Source: Kiloniella litopenaei
GTDB lineage: Bacteria; Pseudomonadota; Alphaproteobacteria; Kiloniellales; Kiloniellaceae
Reading direction: 5' to 3'
DNA: 64,000 bases
NCBI RefSeq assembly: GCF_000982415.1
Contig: NZ_LANI01000002.1
Location: 248,001-312,000, forward strand
Within the stretch, counting starts at the first letter, position 1, and the number at the start of each line of letters is the position of its first letter. The notes below the pieces were generated by a model that was given only the letters and a program-made list of their open reading frames with translations, ran no database searches and had not been told where the DNA came from. This document shows, in pieces, positions 47,025 to 55,337 of the stretch. Position numbers and translations under genes: made by a program.

Positions 47025-47070
47025 CGTAAGCTTTATAGCCCGTAGATTTATAGCCGAGTAAACTTTATAG
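47025..47070. repeat. Three tandem 15-16-bp units at the anti-sigma gene stop
   Basis: CGTAAGCTTTATAGCC (47025-47040), CGTAGATTTATAGCC (47041-47055) and GAGTAAACTTTATAG (47056-47070). The last unit contains the TAA stop (47065-47067) of the anti-sigma gene. Confidence 0.88.
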
Positions 47071-47823
47071 TAAGGCCTGAAAACGGGCTGCTCCCTCACG
47101 GATAACTGTATCATTTTCTCCCCCAATAAAGAGAAAAGCGTATCCATTTTTACGCCAACTGGCCGCTGCCATGCCTTCCAGCTTTTCCATACCAATGGCT
47201 TCAGTATTGCCCTTGTTTGTTTTAATAATGCACAGGGCAACAGGCTGCCCATCGGGGGATAGGTAAGCCATTTGAACCAAGGGCTTCCCCTTGAACCCGA
47301 GCAACTGTGCACGTTTGAATGACAACTCAGAATCAGCGGTCATTTTAACCAGATCAAACCCAATCTGTCCTGATATGTCTTTCAGATTTTTCTGTATCTG
47401 TTCCGGGGACAACTGAATATTACCGAGGGTATCGCCAACATACAGCGATTGATACGCTGCAACGTAGTGCTTCCACCCCTGCGCTTCGCTTGGTGCAAAA
47501 TACGTCTTTCCAACCAAACCACCAACAACCAGGCTAATTAAAACCGACGCAGCCAAAGACCCCGCATAAATCAAGCTTCTTGGGCTTTTATTTGATGGTG
47601 ATGTCCTATCGGTCAGAACATCAGGTAAACCAGGGGCCTGATCCGTCGCCTGTTGCATAGCCGCCTTAAGTTCATCCACCGGGATAGAAAGATCTTCGAC
47701 GCGCTTTATAAGAACGGCATCATTTTCAAGAGCGGACTCTATTTTTTGTGACAACTCCACAGAGGCTTCGCCATCCAGAAAAGCCGTCAGATCTTCGTCT
47801 GAGAAATGTGTCTGCTGGCTCAT
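47065..47823 (-). CDS. Membrane anti-sigma factor
   Basis: 252 residues. N-terminal cytoplasmic zinc-less anti-sigma domain (FSDEDLTAFLDGEASVELSQKIESAL), a membrane helix near 84-108 (LIYAGSLAASVLISLVVGGLVG), then a periplasmic domain. Overlaps the sigma gene stop by 4 bases (ATGA), the usual pairing that keeps an ECF sigma factor inactive until a signal is sensed. The signal is unknown. Confidence 0.9.
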   Translation of the reverse strand: MSQQTHFSDEDLTAFLDGEASVELSQKIESALENDAVLIKRVEDLSIPVDELKAAMQQATDQAPGLPDVLTDRTSPSNKSPRSLIYAGSLAASVLISLVVGGLVGKTYFAPSEAQGWKHYVAAYQSLYVGDTLGNIQLSPEQIQKNLKDISGQIGFDLVKMTADSELSFKRAQLLGFKGKPLVQMAYLSPDGQPVALCIIKTNKGNTEAIGMEKLEGMAAASWRKNGYAFLFIGGENDTVIREGAARFQALL

Positions 47824-48311
47824 TCCGACCCCGTCCCTTCTCTGTCCATTCGTTTCGAAATTCTGCCCCGTGCCGCAGCCAGTCGGCTCATAACCGTGCC
47901 AATAGGTATATCCAGCACCTGTGCCGCGTCTTTATAACTAAAGCCTTCGACGTAAACCAAAAGAACCGCTATGCGCTGCGCTTCTGGCAATAGGTACACC
48001 TCTTTCAACACCTGAGAAGCGTAAATATTCGTTTCTGTGTCCGTTTTTGTATCCGGCACATCAACATCATCAACAGATACCAGCCCGCCGCCCCGACGAA
48101 CCGCTTGTGATCGTAGCTCATTCAACCAGATCCGTTGCGCAATACGGAAAACCCAACGATCAAGATGCGTACCGGTTTTAAACTTGTCAGCCTTTTCTAA
48201 GGCGCGTTCACACGCAGCCTGTGCAAGGTCGTTCGCATTGTCTTTATTTCGCGTCAGAACCAGACAATAGCGCCATAAGCGGGGAAAGATTTCAGCCAAT
48301 CCCCGACGCAC
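47820..48311 (-). CDS. ECF RNA polymerase sigma factor
   Basis: 163 residues with region 2 (LWRYCLVLTRNKDNANDLAQAACERAL) and region 4 (LPEAQRIAVLLVYVEGFSYKDAAQVLDIPIGTVMSRLAAARGRI). No sigma region 3, as in ECF types. Start is a GTG at 48311; a longer N-terminus cannot be excluded. Translationally coupled to the anti-sigma gene. The promoter it recognises is not visible from here. Confidence 0.93.
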   Translation of the reverse strand: MRRGLAEIFPRLWRYCLVLTRNKDNANDLAQAACERALEKADKFKTGTHLDRWVFRIAQRIWLNELRSQAVRRGGGLVSVDDVDVPDTKTDTETNIYASQVLKEVYLLPEAQRIAVLLVYVEGFSYKDAAQVLDIPIGTVMSRLAAARGRISKRMDREGTGSE

Positions 48312-48535
48312 AGTCTCTCTTGATTTTTTTTGACCAAAGATCGGAATAGCCCGGCCTTTCCCTGTTAAATTTGGGTAAAACTAAATAGCTTTAAATCTTC
48401 CCATCTAGCAGCTTTAACAAAAGCCAAAGCAATAGACCAGCCCCGACATGAAAGCCTTTATGATTTTGAGGACAATATCCGATGCAGCTCGGAAAGAGGT
48501 CAGTTTATTTTGCGCCTGATCTCAAGTCTTCGAAC

Positions 48536-49036
48536 TTATCCCTTCGCACCCATGACCTTTGCCATGTGGTTGAGCTTGGTCAGAAGATCTTGAAATTCAT
48601 CGAACGTCAGGCCAACAGAACAAGATACATCATGCTGCATCTTTGCCACCCCCTGTTCCAGTAATCGCCCTTGTTCCGTCAGCTTGATCATAACTCTGCG
48701 TTCATCCTCGGACGAACGCTGACGGTTGACAAACCCGGCCTGTTCCATTCGTTTAAGCAAGGGAGATAACGTACCAGAATCAAGCCCAAGATCTTTTCCC
48801 AAAGCATTCACCGTGGTCTCGTCCTTTGGCTCCAGCGCCAGATACACCAGATACTGCGGATAGGTCAGGTTCAGTTGCTTGAGATAGGGTTGGTACTTTT
48901 TTATGATCGCCTGTGAATTACGATAAAGCGCAAAGCACAGCTGTTCTTCCAGCTGTGATACCTTTACCAACGGCAAATCTGCGCCCTCGGAATTAACCTT
49001 GGTCCGGGGCAGTGTTTTAAGTGCGCTTTTTGTCAT
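48536..49036 (-). CDS. ohrR: OhrR, organic-peroxide-sensing MarR repressor
   Basis: 166 residues. MarR fold with the OhrR signature: the reactive cysteine in EEQLCFALYRNSQAI, YPQYLVYLALEP, and LDSGTLSPLLKRMEQAGFVNRQRSSEDERRVMIKLTEQG. OhrR represses ohr until its cysteine is oxidised by organic hydroperoxides. The gene lies downstream of ohr on the same strand (168-bp gap). An inverted-repeat operator lies upstream of ohr. Confidence 0.93.
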   Translation of the reverse strand: MTKSALKTLPRTKVNSEGADLPLVKVSQLEEQLCFALYRNSQAIIKKYQPYLKQLNLTYPQYLVYLALEPKDETTVNALGKDLGLDSGTLSPLLKRMEQAGFVNRQRSSEDERRVMIKLTEQGRLLEQGVAKMQHDVSCSVGLTFDEFQDLLTKLNHMAKVMGAKG

Positions 49037-49132
49037 GATCCACAGAAATCATATCAATAAAAACAATAAGAATGGCTGCCTAAGATTACCGTGCTGTTCC
49101 AGCTTTGCAACGGGAAAGCCCACAAGCACCAA

Positions 49133-49173
49133 AGCGCATCGCCTGTCATTTGTGAAGAAGCAGGCAATGCGCT
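49133..49173 (-). terminator. Imperfect hairpin between ohr and ohrR
   Basis: 13-bp stem with one mismatch: AGCGCATCGCCTG (49133-49145) / CAGGCAATGCGCT (49161-49173), 15-base loop. On the minus strand it lies after ohr and before ohrR. The following T-run is weak, so it may attenuate rather than end ohr transcription. Confidence 0.5.
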
Positions 49174-49204
49174 CTGGTTTAACCTTATCAATTAAACAGC
49201 CTGA

Positions 49205-49648
49205 TTATGACACAAGCTTGAGTTCAACATCCACATTGCCGCGTGTTGCATTTGAATAGGGGCATACCTGATGGGCTTTTTCAATCAGGTCATTTGCCAC
49301 AGATGCCTCGATACCTGGAAGACTGATGTTCAATACAACCGCAATGTTAAAGCCGCCAGGGATTGGCCCGATACCAACTTCACCTGCAATTTTTGTTGTA
49401 TCCGGCAGAGCCACTTTTTCCTTGCCCGCAACAACCTTGAGCGCGCCAATAAAACAGGCAGCATAGCCACCCGCAAACATCTGTTCCGGGTTCACACCGA
49501 ATGTTCCGGCACCACCAAGTTCTTTTGGTGTTGTCAAAACAATATCCAGCGCCCCGTCATCTGACTTAATGGTTCCTTCACGGCCCCCTGTTGCTTCTGC
49601 ATAGGCGGTATAAACAACTTTCTCCAGCTTTTGTGCTGCTTGGCTCAT
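49205..49648 (-). CDS. ohr: Organic hydroperoxide resistance protein Ohr
   Basis: 147 residues. Thiol peroxidase that reduces organic hydroperoxides. Reactive cysteine pair: QMFAGGYAACFIGALK and HQVCPYSNATRGN, with TGGREGTIKSDDGALD near the N-terminus. The ATG at 49648 has AGGAG upstream, and the frame is open to 49747. Regulated by OhrR over a 14-bp inverted repeat just upstream. Confidence 0.95.
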   Translation of the reverse strand: MSQAAQKLEKVVYTAYAEATGGREGTIKSDDGALDIVLTTPKELGGAGTFGVNPEQMFAGGYAACFIGALKVVAGKEKVALPDTTKIAGEVGIGPIPGGFNIAVVLNISLPGIEASVANDLIEKAHQVCPYSNATRGNVDVELKLVS

Positions 49649-49663
49649 AACATTTACTCCTAA

Positions 49664-49706
49664 TAAATTAAATTGTGACAAATTATATTGTGCACAATTT
49701 AATTTA
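49664..49706. promoter_or_regulatory. OhrR-type operator: 14-bp perfect inverted repeat
   Basis: TAAATTAAATTGTG (49664-49677) and CACAATTTAATTTA (49693-49706) are exact inverse complements with a 15-base spacer; the spacer itself contains ATTGTG, making an inner ATTGTGCACAAT. It ends 16 bases upstream of the ohr start. AT-rich, ATTG-containing palindromes are typical OhrR sites. Confidence 0.82.
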
Positions 49707-49835
49707 TGCAAGAAATTATTTTTGTTTTTATAAATGTACTGGACCAATAGTCATTCAACGACCCAAACAACAAAGCCACAAAAGTAAAATAAGACGTTGT
49801 GTTGCAACAATTGAACAGCAGGACAAAGTCCAAAT

Positions 49836-50756
49836 TTAAAGTGGTATATGCCCCTGCAAAATCCTGTTCTTTGCGATAAAATCTTGCATAAAGTCTCGTA
49901 AACATTTCGCCCGGGCACTCAACAAACGCCCCGTGGGCCAGACAGCAAAAATTTCGCGCTTTGCACCTTGCCACTCTGGTAATACACGTACCAAAGCCCC
50001 CTCACTCAATTCCTTTTCAATTTCACTAACAGGTAAAAGAACGATACCATGTCCATCACGGGCAAGTTGGCTTGCCAAGCCTATATCATCGATAATGGTT
50101 GTTGCTTGAGGGCGGATCTCTTCCCAACGATGTTTATCGCTATAACCATCGGGACAATACTGAAGTTTCCATAGCGGCACAGTATTTACAAGAATGATCC
50201 TGTGTTCTTCTAACGCGTCAAGACCATCTGGCTCTCCTTGATCAGCAAGATAATCTGGTGAAGCAACCAGAATAGTCGACGTCCCCCCCAGCTTCTTTTG
50301 AAAAAGCAGAGAGTCTTCCTGGGGACCAACACGCAAAGCCAAATCGACATGCCCCTGATGTATATCCTTGGTCTGATTACTCAGGAAAAGGTTGAGCTGT
50401 ATTTCCGGATAGAGTCCAATAAATGCCGACCACATAGGCTGTAAGATGCCAACAGAAACATTTGTGGGTGCCAATACAGTTAGCTTACCGTTAAGTTGAT
50501 GTACATCAGAACTCAAGTTCCTGCTTGTCACCTCAAACTGCTGCACCAAATCTGCATAAGCCCGGTAATAAACCTCTCCCTCTGCTGTAAGACTGAACTT
50601 GCGAGCAGAGCGATGAAGTAACTGACACCCCAGCTTGTCTTCGAGCTTTTTCAAGCGACGAGAAACAGTCGCCGACGGCAAGTTCGCATCCAACGCAGCA
50701 GCAGCCAGGCTTCGCTTTTGGACAATACGAATAAAAAGAGAGATATCGTCAAACAT
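49836..50756 (-). CDS. LysR family transcriptional regulator
   Basis: 306 residues from the ATG at 50756: HTH (MFDDISLFIRIVQKRSLAAAALDANLPSATVSRRLKKLEDKLG) and substrate-binding domain (from about 85). Of the AaeR/DsdC-like LysR type common beside stress genes. Divergent from the ABM/DUF2798/RidA operon with a 131-bp gap that carries 17-bp direct repeats, so it is the likely regulator of that operon. Confidence 0.92.
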   Translation of the reverse strand: MFDDISLFIRIVQKRSLAAAALDANLPSATVSRRLKKLEDKLGCQLLHRSARKFSLTAEGEVYYRAYADLVQQFEVTSRNLSSDVHQLNGKLTVLAPTNVSVGILQPMWSAFIGLYPEIQLNLFLSNQTKDIHQGHVDLALRVGPQEDSLLFQKKLGGTSTILVASPDYLADQGEPDGLDALEEHRIILVNTVPLWKLQYCPDGYSDKHRWEEIRPQATTIIDDIGLASQLARDGHGIVLLPVSEIEKELSEGALVRVLPEWQGAKREIFAVWPTGRLLSARAKCLRDFMQDFIAKNRILQGHIPL

Positions 50757-50760
50757 GATT

Positions 50761-50817
50761 TCATTAATGGAATTTATAAACTCATTATTCAATATATATC
50801 TCATTAATGAAATTTAT
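50761..50817. promoter_or_regulatory. 17-bp direct repeats 40 bases apart upstream of the LysR gene
   Basis: TCATTAATGGAATTTAT (50761-50777) and TCATTAATGAAATTTAT (50801-50817), one mismatch, exactly 40 bases apart, with a partial copy (TCATTATTC) at 50782. Phased at about two helical turns. Probably LysR binding sites (inference). Confidence 0.6.
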
Positions 50818-50887
50818 TAAAGCTATTGCCTGTACCACTCGTCATTTAACCCTCGAGAAATTACTCGAGTAATTAACGGAGCAGAAA

Positions 50888-51181
50888 ATGAACAAACTCT
50901 GGATTAGTGCAGGCATCGAACTTCAGGACGGTGCGGATTTAAATACTGTTAAATCAGCGCTCAACCAACTGGTAGCCGACACCGTCAAGGAACCGGGCTG
51001 CATCAAATTTGAAATACTACAGCAACAGGATAAGCCTGAATGCTTTACCCTATGGGAATGCTGGGTGAACGATGATGCCCTCAAGGCACATTTCGAAGCC
51101 CCACATACCGTCGACTTTCTGGAAAATAATTACACCAAAGTGAACTATATCGAACGCCTGCAAATGAACACTGCGGCCTAA
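50888..51181 (+). CDS. ABM-domain monooxygenase-like protein (YgiN type)
   Basis: 97 residues, one dimeric alpha/beta-barrel (ABM) domain: LWISAGIELQDGADLNTVKSAL and KEPGCIKFEILQQQDKPECFTLWECW. Family members are quinol or antibiotic-biosynthesis monooxygenases, but many have no shown activity. First gene of a three-gene operon (18 and 19 base gaps). GGAG precedes the ATG. Confidence 0.9.
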   Translation: MNKLWISAGIELQDGADLNTVKSALNQLVADTVKEPGCIKFEILQQQDKPECFTLWECWVNDDALKAHFEAPHTVDFLENNYTKVNYIERLQMNTAA

Positions 51182-51199
51182 AAAAACAAAGGACGGCAC

Positions 51200-51418
51200 A
51201 TGAAACACCGCATCGTCTTTTCAATCCTGATGTCCTTCATTCTTTCCCTGTTGATGACCTGTTGGGTTACCTGGATCAATTTGGGATGGGGACCAGACTT
51301 CATTGATAAATGGTTTATTGCTTTCCGGCTTGCCTGGCCCGCAGCAGCTGTTATCGCCTTTGCTCTGGGGCCCTTTATCAACATAACGACCCAGCAAATC
51401 GTTCGTAAAATTTCGTAA
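51200..51418 (+). CDS. DUF2798 two-helix membrane protein
   Basis: 72 residues with two membrane helices (about 5-26 and 41-60) and the DUF2798 pattern MSFILSLLMTCWVTWINLG and WFIAFRLAWPAAAVIAFALGPFI. Function unknown. Between the ABM and RidA genes; AGGA precedes the ATG. Confidence 0.88.
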   Translation: MKHRIVFSILMSFILSLLMTCWVTWINLGWGPDFIDKWFIAFRLAWPAAAVIAFALGPFINITTQQIVRKIS

Positions 51419-51437
51419 TAAAGATAGGTAGGAAATC

Positions 51438-51812
51438 ATGTTACTGGAACGGATCAACTATCCAGAACTGGGATTACCCGTGGGCCCCTATACCCACGCG
51501 GTCATACAGGGCGACACGCTCTACACCTCAGGCTTCACAGCCTTTGGCACTGCTGATCAGGATGCGTCAATCGGGGATCAGGCCAAAGCAATCTTTTCTC
51601 AACTAAAAAGCATTGCGAAGGCACAAAACATATCTTTACAAAACCTAGTCAAAGTCACTGTTTTTGTGACAGACATGTCAGATATGGATGCCTTGCGAGC
51701 CACTTTGGCCGAGATTTATGGGGAACATATTCCCGCAAGCTCCCTCATCAAAATCGAGGCCCTCTTTGCCCCGGAGCTAAAGATAGAAATCGAAGCCATT
51801 TTTGCGCTTTAG
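51438..51812 (+). CDS. RidA/YjgF family protein lacking the catalytic arginine
   Basis: 124 residues with the RidA trimeric fold: GPYTHAVIQGDTLYTSGFTAFG, NLVKVTVFVTDMSDMDAL and KIEIEAIFAL. The deaminase subfamily has an essential arginine in the PARS motif; here it reads PASSLIKIEAL, with Ser at the Arg position. So it is unlikely to be a classical imine deaminase and belongs to a Rid subgroup of unknown activity. AGGA before the ATG; third gene of the operon. Confidence 0.87.
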   Translation: MLLERINYPELGLPVGPYTHAVIQGDTLYTSGFTAFGTADQDASIGDQAKAIFSQLKSIAKAQNISLQNLVKVTVFVTDMSDMDALRATLAEIYGEHIPASSLIKIEALFAPELKIEIEAIFAL

Positions 51813-52089
51813 TAATGCATCCGGCTTGCCCAAAAGGAATGCCAGTCCAAGACCTGTAAAATTTGATTGGGTTTTGGACTGCCCACCTATAAACCAACAC
51901 GCAACGGGTGCAGCAAAACCAAGCAATCATTCGTTTGCAATAAATCATACAGTTTGATATTTTCCCTGTGGCCGATCAAAGAGGCCGCCGGGTCCGCGGA
52001 AAGCTTCATTGCACTTTGCTAAATATTATTGCTTCTGGATTTTCCATTCCCCAGATCAGCGGACCATCGGGTGAAAAATGGGAAAGCCA

Positions 52090-53622
52090 ATGTCTAATCA
52101 AACCCCAAATATCGACACATTCAAAAAGCAGGCTAAACGCCTGAAAAAAGCCTACGAAACCGGTGATCATGAGGCACAGAACAGGGTACAAAAAATCCTG
52201 TATGACAAGTCCTCACTAACCCACGCAGATTTCCTGTTTGTCATTGCCCGGGAACAGGGGCATGAAAGCTGGCCAAAATTCAAATTTGCCCTTGAAACTC
52301 TGGCTATGAACAAAGAACAAAAAGCGGAACGTTTGCGTTCAGCCCTCTATCATGGTCATCAATGGATCATTAAGAAGCTCCTCGACGAAGCCCCAGATCT
52401 TGCCTCGTATGATCTCGGTCTCCAGATTGCGACTTATGATATCGAGGCCGTCAGAAATGCGCTGGCTGATACGCCGGGTTTGGCAACCACGCCAATCAAA
52501 GGACGCTTGCCTTTTCACTATCTTTGTTTTTCTCATTACATACACCAAGCGCCAGAAAAAGCAGGCAAGATGTGCGACTTGGCCCAGTTGCTGCTTGATA
52601 GAGGTGCAGATATTGATCGCGGCATGTCACCTGATTTCAGCCCATCAGAAGATAATGCGCACACTCTATCCCCACTGTATGGCGCAATCGGACATTCAAA
52701 TAATATGGCTCTGGCCGAATGGCTTTTGGAAAAGGGAGCTAATCCCGATGATAACGAAAGCCTTTATCACGCGACAGAACTGGGACATCACGAAGGTTTA
52801 AAGCTGCTCTTAAAACATGGTGCAACCCCCAAAGGTACCAATGCGCTGCCACGGGCATTGGATTTTAAAGACCTGACAGCGGCGCAACTTTTGCTGGATC
52901 ATGGGGCAGACCCCAACGAAGTTGCAAAAGAACATCCCAGCGGCCAGCCCGTTGATACTATACCAGCACTGCATCAAGCCGCACGCCGACAGTGTGGGTC
53001 GGATATTGCCAAACTGCTTTTGAGATACAGCGCTGATGCCAGTTATGTTTGGCAAGGGCATACAGCCTATGCATTGGCTCTTATTCACGGCAATACTGAC
53101 TTTGCAGATACCTTGACAAAGGCAGGCCATGCGCATCCGCTTAGCCACAACGAAGAAATTCTTGCCAGCTGCTACACAGGACATCCCAAAGGCAAAATTA
53201 CAGAAGATCTGGAAGATGAAGATCGTCTATTGATTACCCAACTCATTACCCAGCCTGATCGTCTTGATCATGTAAAGTCCCTGGTTGCCGCGGGGTTGGA
53301 TATCAATCAAAAAGATGCCATGGGATTATCGCCTCTTCATGCCGCGTGTTGGGCTGGCTTGCCGGATCAGGTTGCATACCTGTTAGAATTCAACCCCGAT
53401 CTCGAACAGCTTAATAATTTTGGCGGGAATGCCTTTTACACAAGCCTTCACGGGGCGTCTAACTGTCCGGAACGCAAACAAAGAGATCACATTTCCTGTG
53501 TCAGATTGCTTCTAAAAGCTGGCGCAAAATTTAATCCCCAGGATATCCAGAATGTTGGCTCTGAAAGCATGGCGCAGTTTCTTGAAAGTTGGCTCGAAGA
53601 TCAGCCCCAAGCAGTGAACTAG
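52090..53622 (+). CDS. Ankyrin-repeat protein
   Basis: 510 residues. The first ~80 residues are helical (DTFKKQAKRLKKAYETGDHEAQNRVQKIL; HADFLFVIAREQGHESWPKFKFALE, as in many bacterial ankyrin proteins). The rest has roughly eight to ten ankyrin repeats, for example LAQLLLDRGADIDRG, LAEWLLEKGANPDDN, AAQLLLDHGADPNEV and GLSPLHAACWAGLPDQVAYLLEFNPDL. No signal peptide, so cytoplasmic. Partner unknown. An ATG at 52078 is a less likely start. Confidence 0.87.
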   Translation: MSNQTPNIDTFKKQAKRLKKAYETGDHEAQNRVQKILYDKSSLTHADFLFVIAREQGHESWPKFKFALETLAMNKEQKAERLRSALYHGHQWIIKKLLDEAPDLASYDLGLQIATYDIEAVRNALADTPGLATTPIKGRLPFHYLCFSHYIHQAPEKAGKMCDLAQLLLDRGADIDRGMSPDFSPSEDNAHTLSPLYGAIGHSNNMALAEWLLEKGANPDDNESLYHATELGHHEGLKLLLKHGATPKGTNALPRALDFKDLTAAQLLLDHGADPNEVAKEHPSGQPVDTIPALHQAARRQCGSDIAKLLLRYSADASYVWQGHTAYALALIHGNTDFADTLTKAGHAHPLSHNEEILASCYTGHPKGKITEDLEDEDRLLITQLITQPDRLDHVKSLVAAGLDINQKDAMGLSPLHAACWAGLPDQVAYLLEFNPDLEQLNNFGGNAFYTSLHGASNCPERKQRDHISCVRLLLKAGAKFNPQDIQNVGSESMAQFLESWLEDQPQAVN

Positions 53623-53624
53623 CG

Positions 53625-54167
53625 CTACTCGGGCAGACTGTTACTGCCGTCATTAAGGGGCCGCTGCATGAGAACACTATCCATCCAGCGGCCAAACTTA
53701 AACCCGATAGATTTGATTGTCCCGGCCAGCTCGAACCCCATTTTTTGATGAAACGCGATAGATGGCAGGTTTTCAGAATCGCCGATGACCGCGATCATCT
53801 GACGATATCCCCTGATCTCGCACTGATTAATCAGGTCCTTCAGCAACAGACGACCAAGCCCTGAACCACGGGCATCCTTGTGGATATAGATCGAATTTTC
53901 CACCGTAAAACGGTATCCCGGACGGGGGCGATAGGATGACGCATAGGCATAACCCACAACCCTGTCATCTTGAACAGCAACCCGATAGGGATAGCCCCCG
54001 CCGACGACACCATTTTTTCGATTAAGCATTTCAGCTTGATCGGGTGGGATTTCTTCCCAACTGGAAACACCGTGCAAAACTTCATCAGCATAAATTTCCT
54101 GAATAGAAGCAATATCGGCATCTTCTACATTTCGAATGGTAATTTGATCTTCGGGCAAGAGGCTCAT
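53625..54167 (-). CDS. GNAT N-acetyltransferase (phosphinothricin-acetyltransferase-like)
   Basis: 180 residues. GNAT fold with acetyl-CoA loop DARGSGLGRLLLKDLI and the N-terminal IRNVEDADIASIQEIYADEVLHGVSSWEEIPPD pattern of the Pat/YncA-type family. These acetylate amino-acid analogues such as phosphinothricin or methionine sulfone; the real substrate is unknown. Ends 2 bases after the convergent ankyrin stop. The start at 54167 was chosen because conserved sequence starts there. Confidence 0.9.
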   Translation of the reverse strand: MSLLPEDQITIRNVEDADIASIQEIYADEVLHGVSSWEEIPPDQAEMLNRKNGVVGGGYPYRVAVQDDRVVGYAYASSYRPRPGYRFTVENSIYIHKDARGSGLGRLLLKDLINQCEIRGYRQMIAVIGDSENLPSIAFHQKMGFELAGTIKSIGFKFGRWMDSVLMQRPLNDGSNSLPE

Positions 54168-54281
54168 AATGGTTTTATCTTTTGAAAACAAATAACGTTT
54201 ACAGCCTTGGCTGGTCACTCACTATCATCGCTATAGACAGATTCTTGCAAGTACAATGAACGCCTTATCCCTAAGACCCCG

Positions 54282-55337
54282 CTAGATTTCGGCTAAATCG
54301 GTCACACGCCGCTCATCCTGCGCATTGCCCGTGTTCACCGTCGTTGCAGGTTCCAGAAGCAAAACCTCACAGGTATCCGATATGGCAACCGGACAATGCT
54401 CGACGCCGTGTGGAACAATAATAAACTCCCCTTCGTTGATCACTTCATCACGATCGCGGAACTTCATCATCAAGCTACCTTTGTGAACAAAAAACAACTC
54501 ATCTTCGACCGCATGATGATGCCAGACAAATTCACCTTCAAACTTGGCAAGTTTAACCATCATATTATTTACCCGTCCTGCAACACGCGGGCTCCAGGTT
54601 TCGGTAAATTTGCCAAAGGACTCATCGAGGTTCTTTTTCGAAATCCGGGAAACATGGTCATTTACATCCGCAACGTCTTTCAGAATAGCGCGCAGCTGCG
54701 CATCCAGATCATTGCCCTGTGCCGGATATATACCATCCAGAGCAGCGGTCCCGATGGTAAAGCCCCCGGCCCCGGAACTTTTAACAGCAGCAATGCGTTC
54801 TTTGGTATCAATCGACCCCGCCATAATCACAGGCTTGTCCGTCGCGGCACAGACCGCAGCCATTAATTTCCCAACATTCTCTGGTGACCGATAGGCCAAA
54901 AGGTCCAAGCCATCAACACCTTCGCGTGAAGCCAAACTCTTTGCGCTGGCAACGATTTCATCAATAGATCCCGCAAGGACGCTCGGATGCCCCACAATGT
55001 TCCCTGGAAAAGGATAATACTGAATACCAGAGCCTTTAATAATCGGTAGAACAGCATCAACATTGGTTCCCCCAAGCAATATATCCACACCGATCTCTAC
55101 CGCGGCTTGTGCAGAGGCAATCTCGCTGTCCTGATCCAAAGAGACAACTTCCAGATAACTTGTCGCGCCCCCGTCCTTGATTGACTGATTTAGCTTCTTC
55201 AACCGGGCAAAGGGAAGTCCAACATCTTTGAAACCGATATGATGAACACCTGCGGCCAGCGCCGTTTCCAAATGTATCTCGGCATCATCAACGGTTTGGT
55301 CATTACGTGTGAGCATAAAGATAAATCGTAATCCCAT
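54282..55337 (-). CDS. TIM-barrel/cupin fusion protein of the acid-sugar operon
   Basis: 351 residues. About 1-225 is a HisA/GlpP-like (beta/alpha) barrel: VHHIGFKDVGLPFARL, GVDILLGGTNVDAVLPI, GLDLLAYRSPENVGKL, KPVIMAGSIDTKERIAAV and GAGGFTIGTAALDG (a phosphate-binding type end). About 245-351 is a cupin with WHHHAVEDELFFVHKGSLMM and GEFIIVPHGVEHCPVA, which keeps the metal ligands. Starts in a TAATG overlap with pdxA2, so it is part of the same pathway. Reaction unknown; isomerase or aldolase-like on a phosphorylated intermediate is a guess. I know of no common family with this fusion. Confidence 0.82.
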   Translation of the reverse strand: MGLRFIFMLTRNDQTVDDAEIHLETALAAGVHHIGFKDVGLPFARLKKLNQSIKDGGATSYLEVVSLDQDSEIASAQAAVEIGVDILLGGTNVDAVLPIIKGSGIQYYPFPGNIVGHPSVLAGSIDEIVASAKSLASREGVDGLDLLAYRSPENVGKLMAAVCAATDKPVIMAGSIDTKERIAAVKSSGAGGFTIGTAALDGIYPAQGNDLDAQLRAILKDVADVNDHVSRISKKNLDESFGKFTETWSPRVAGRVNNMMVKLAKFEGEFVWHHHAVEDELFFVHKGSLMMKFRDRDEVINEGEFIIVPHGVEHCPVAISDTCEVLLLEPATTVNTGNAQDERRVTDLAEI

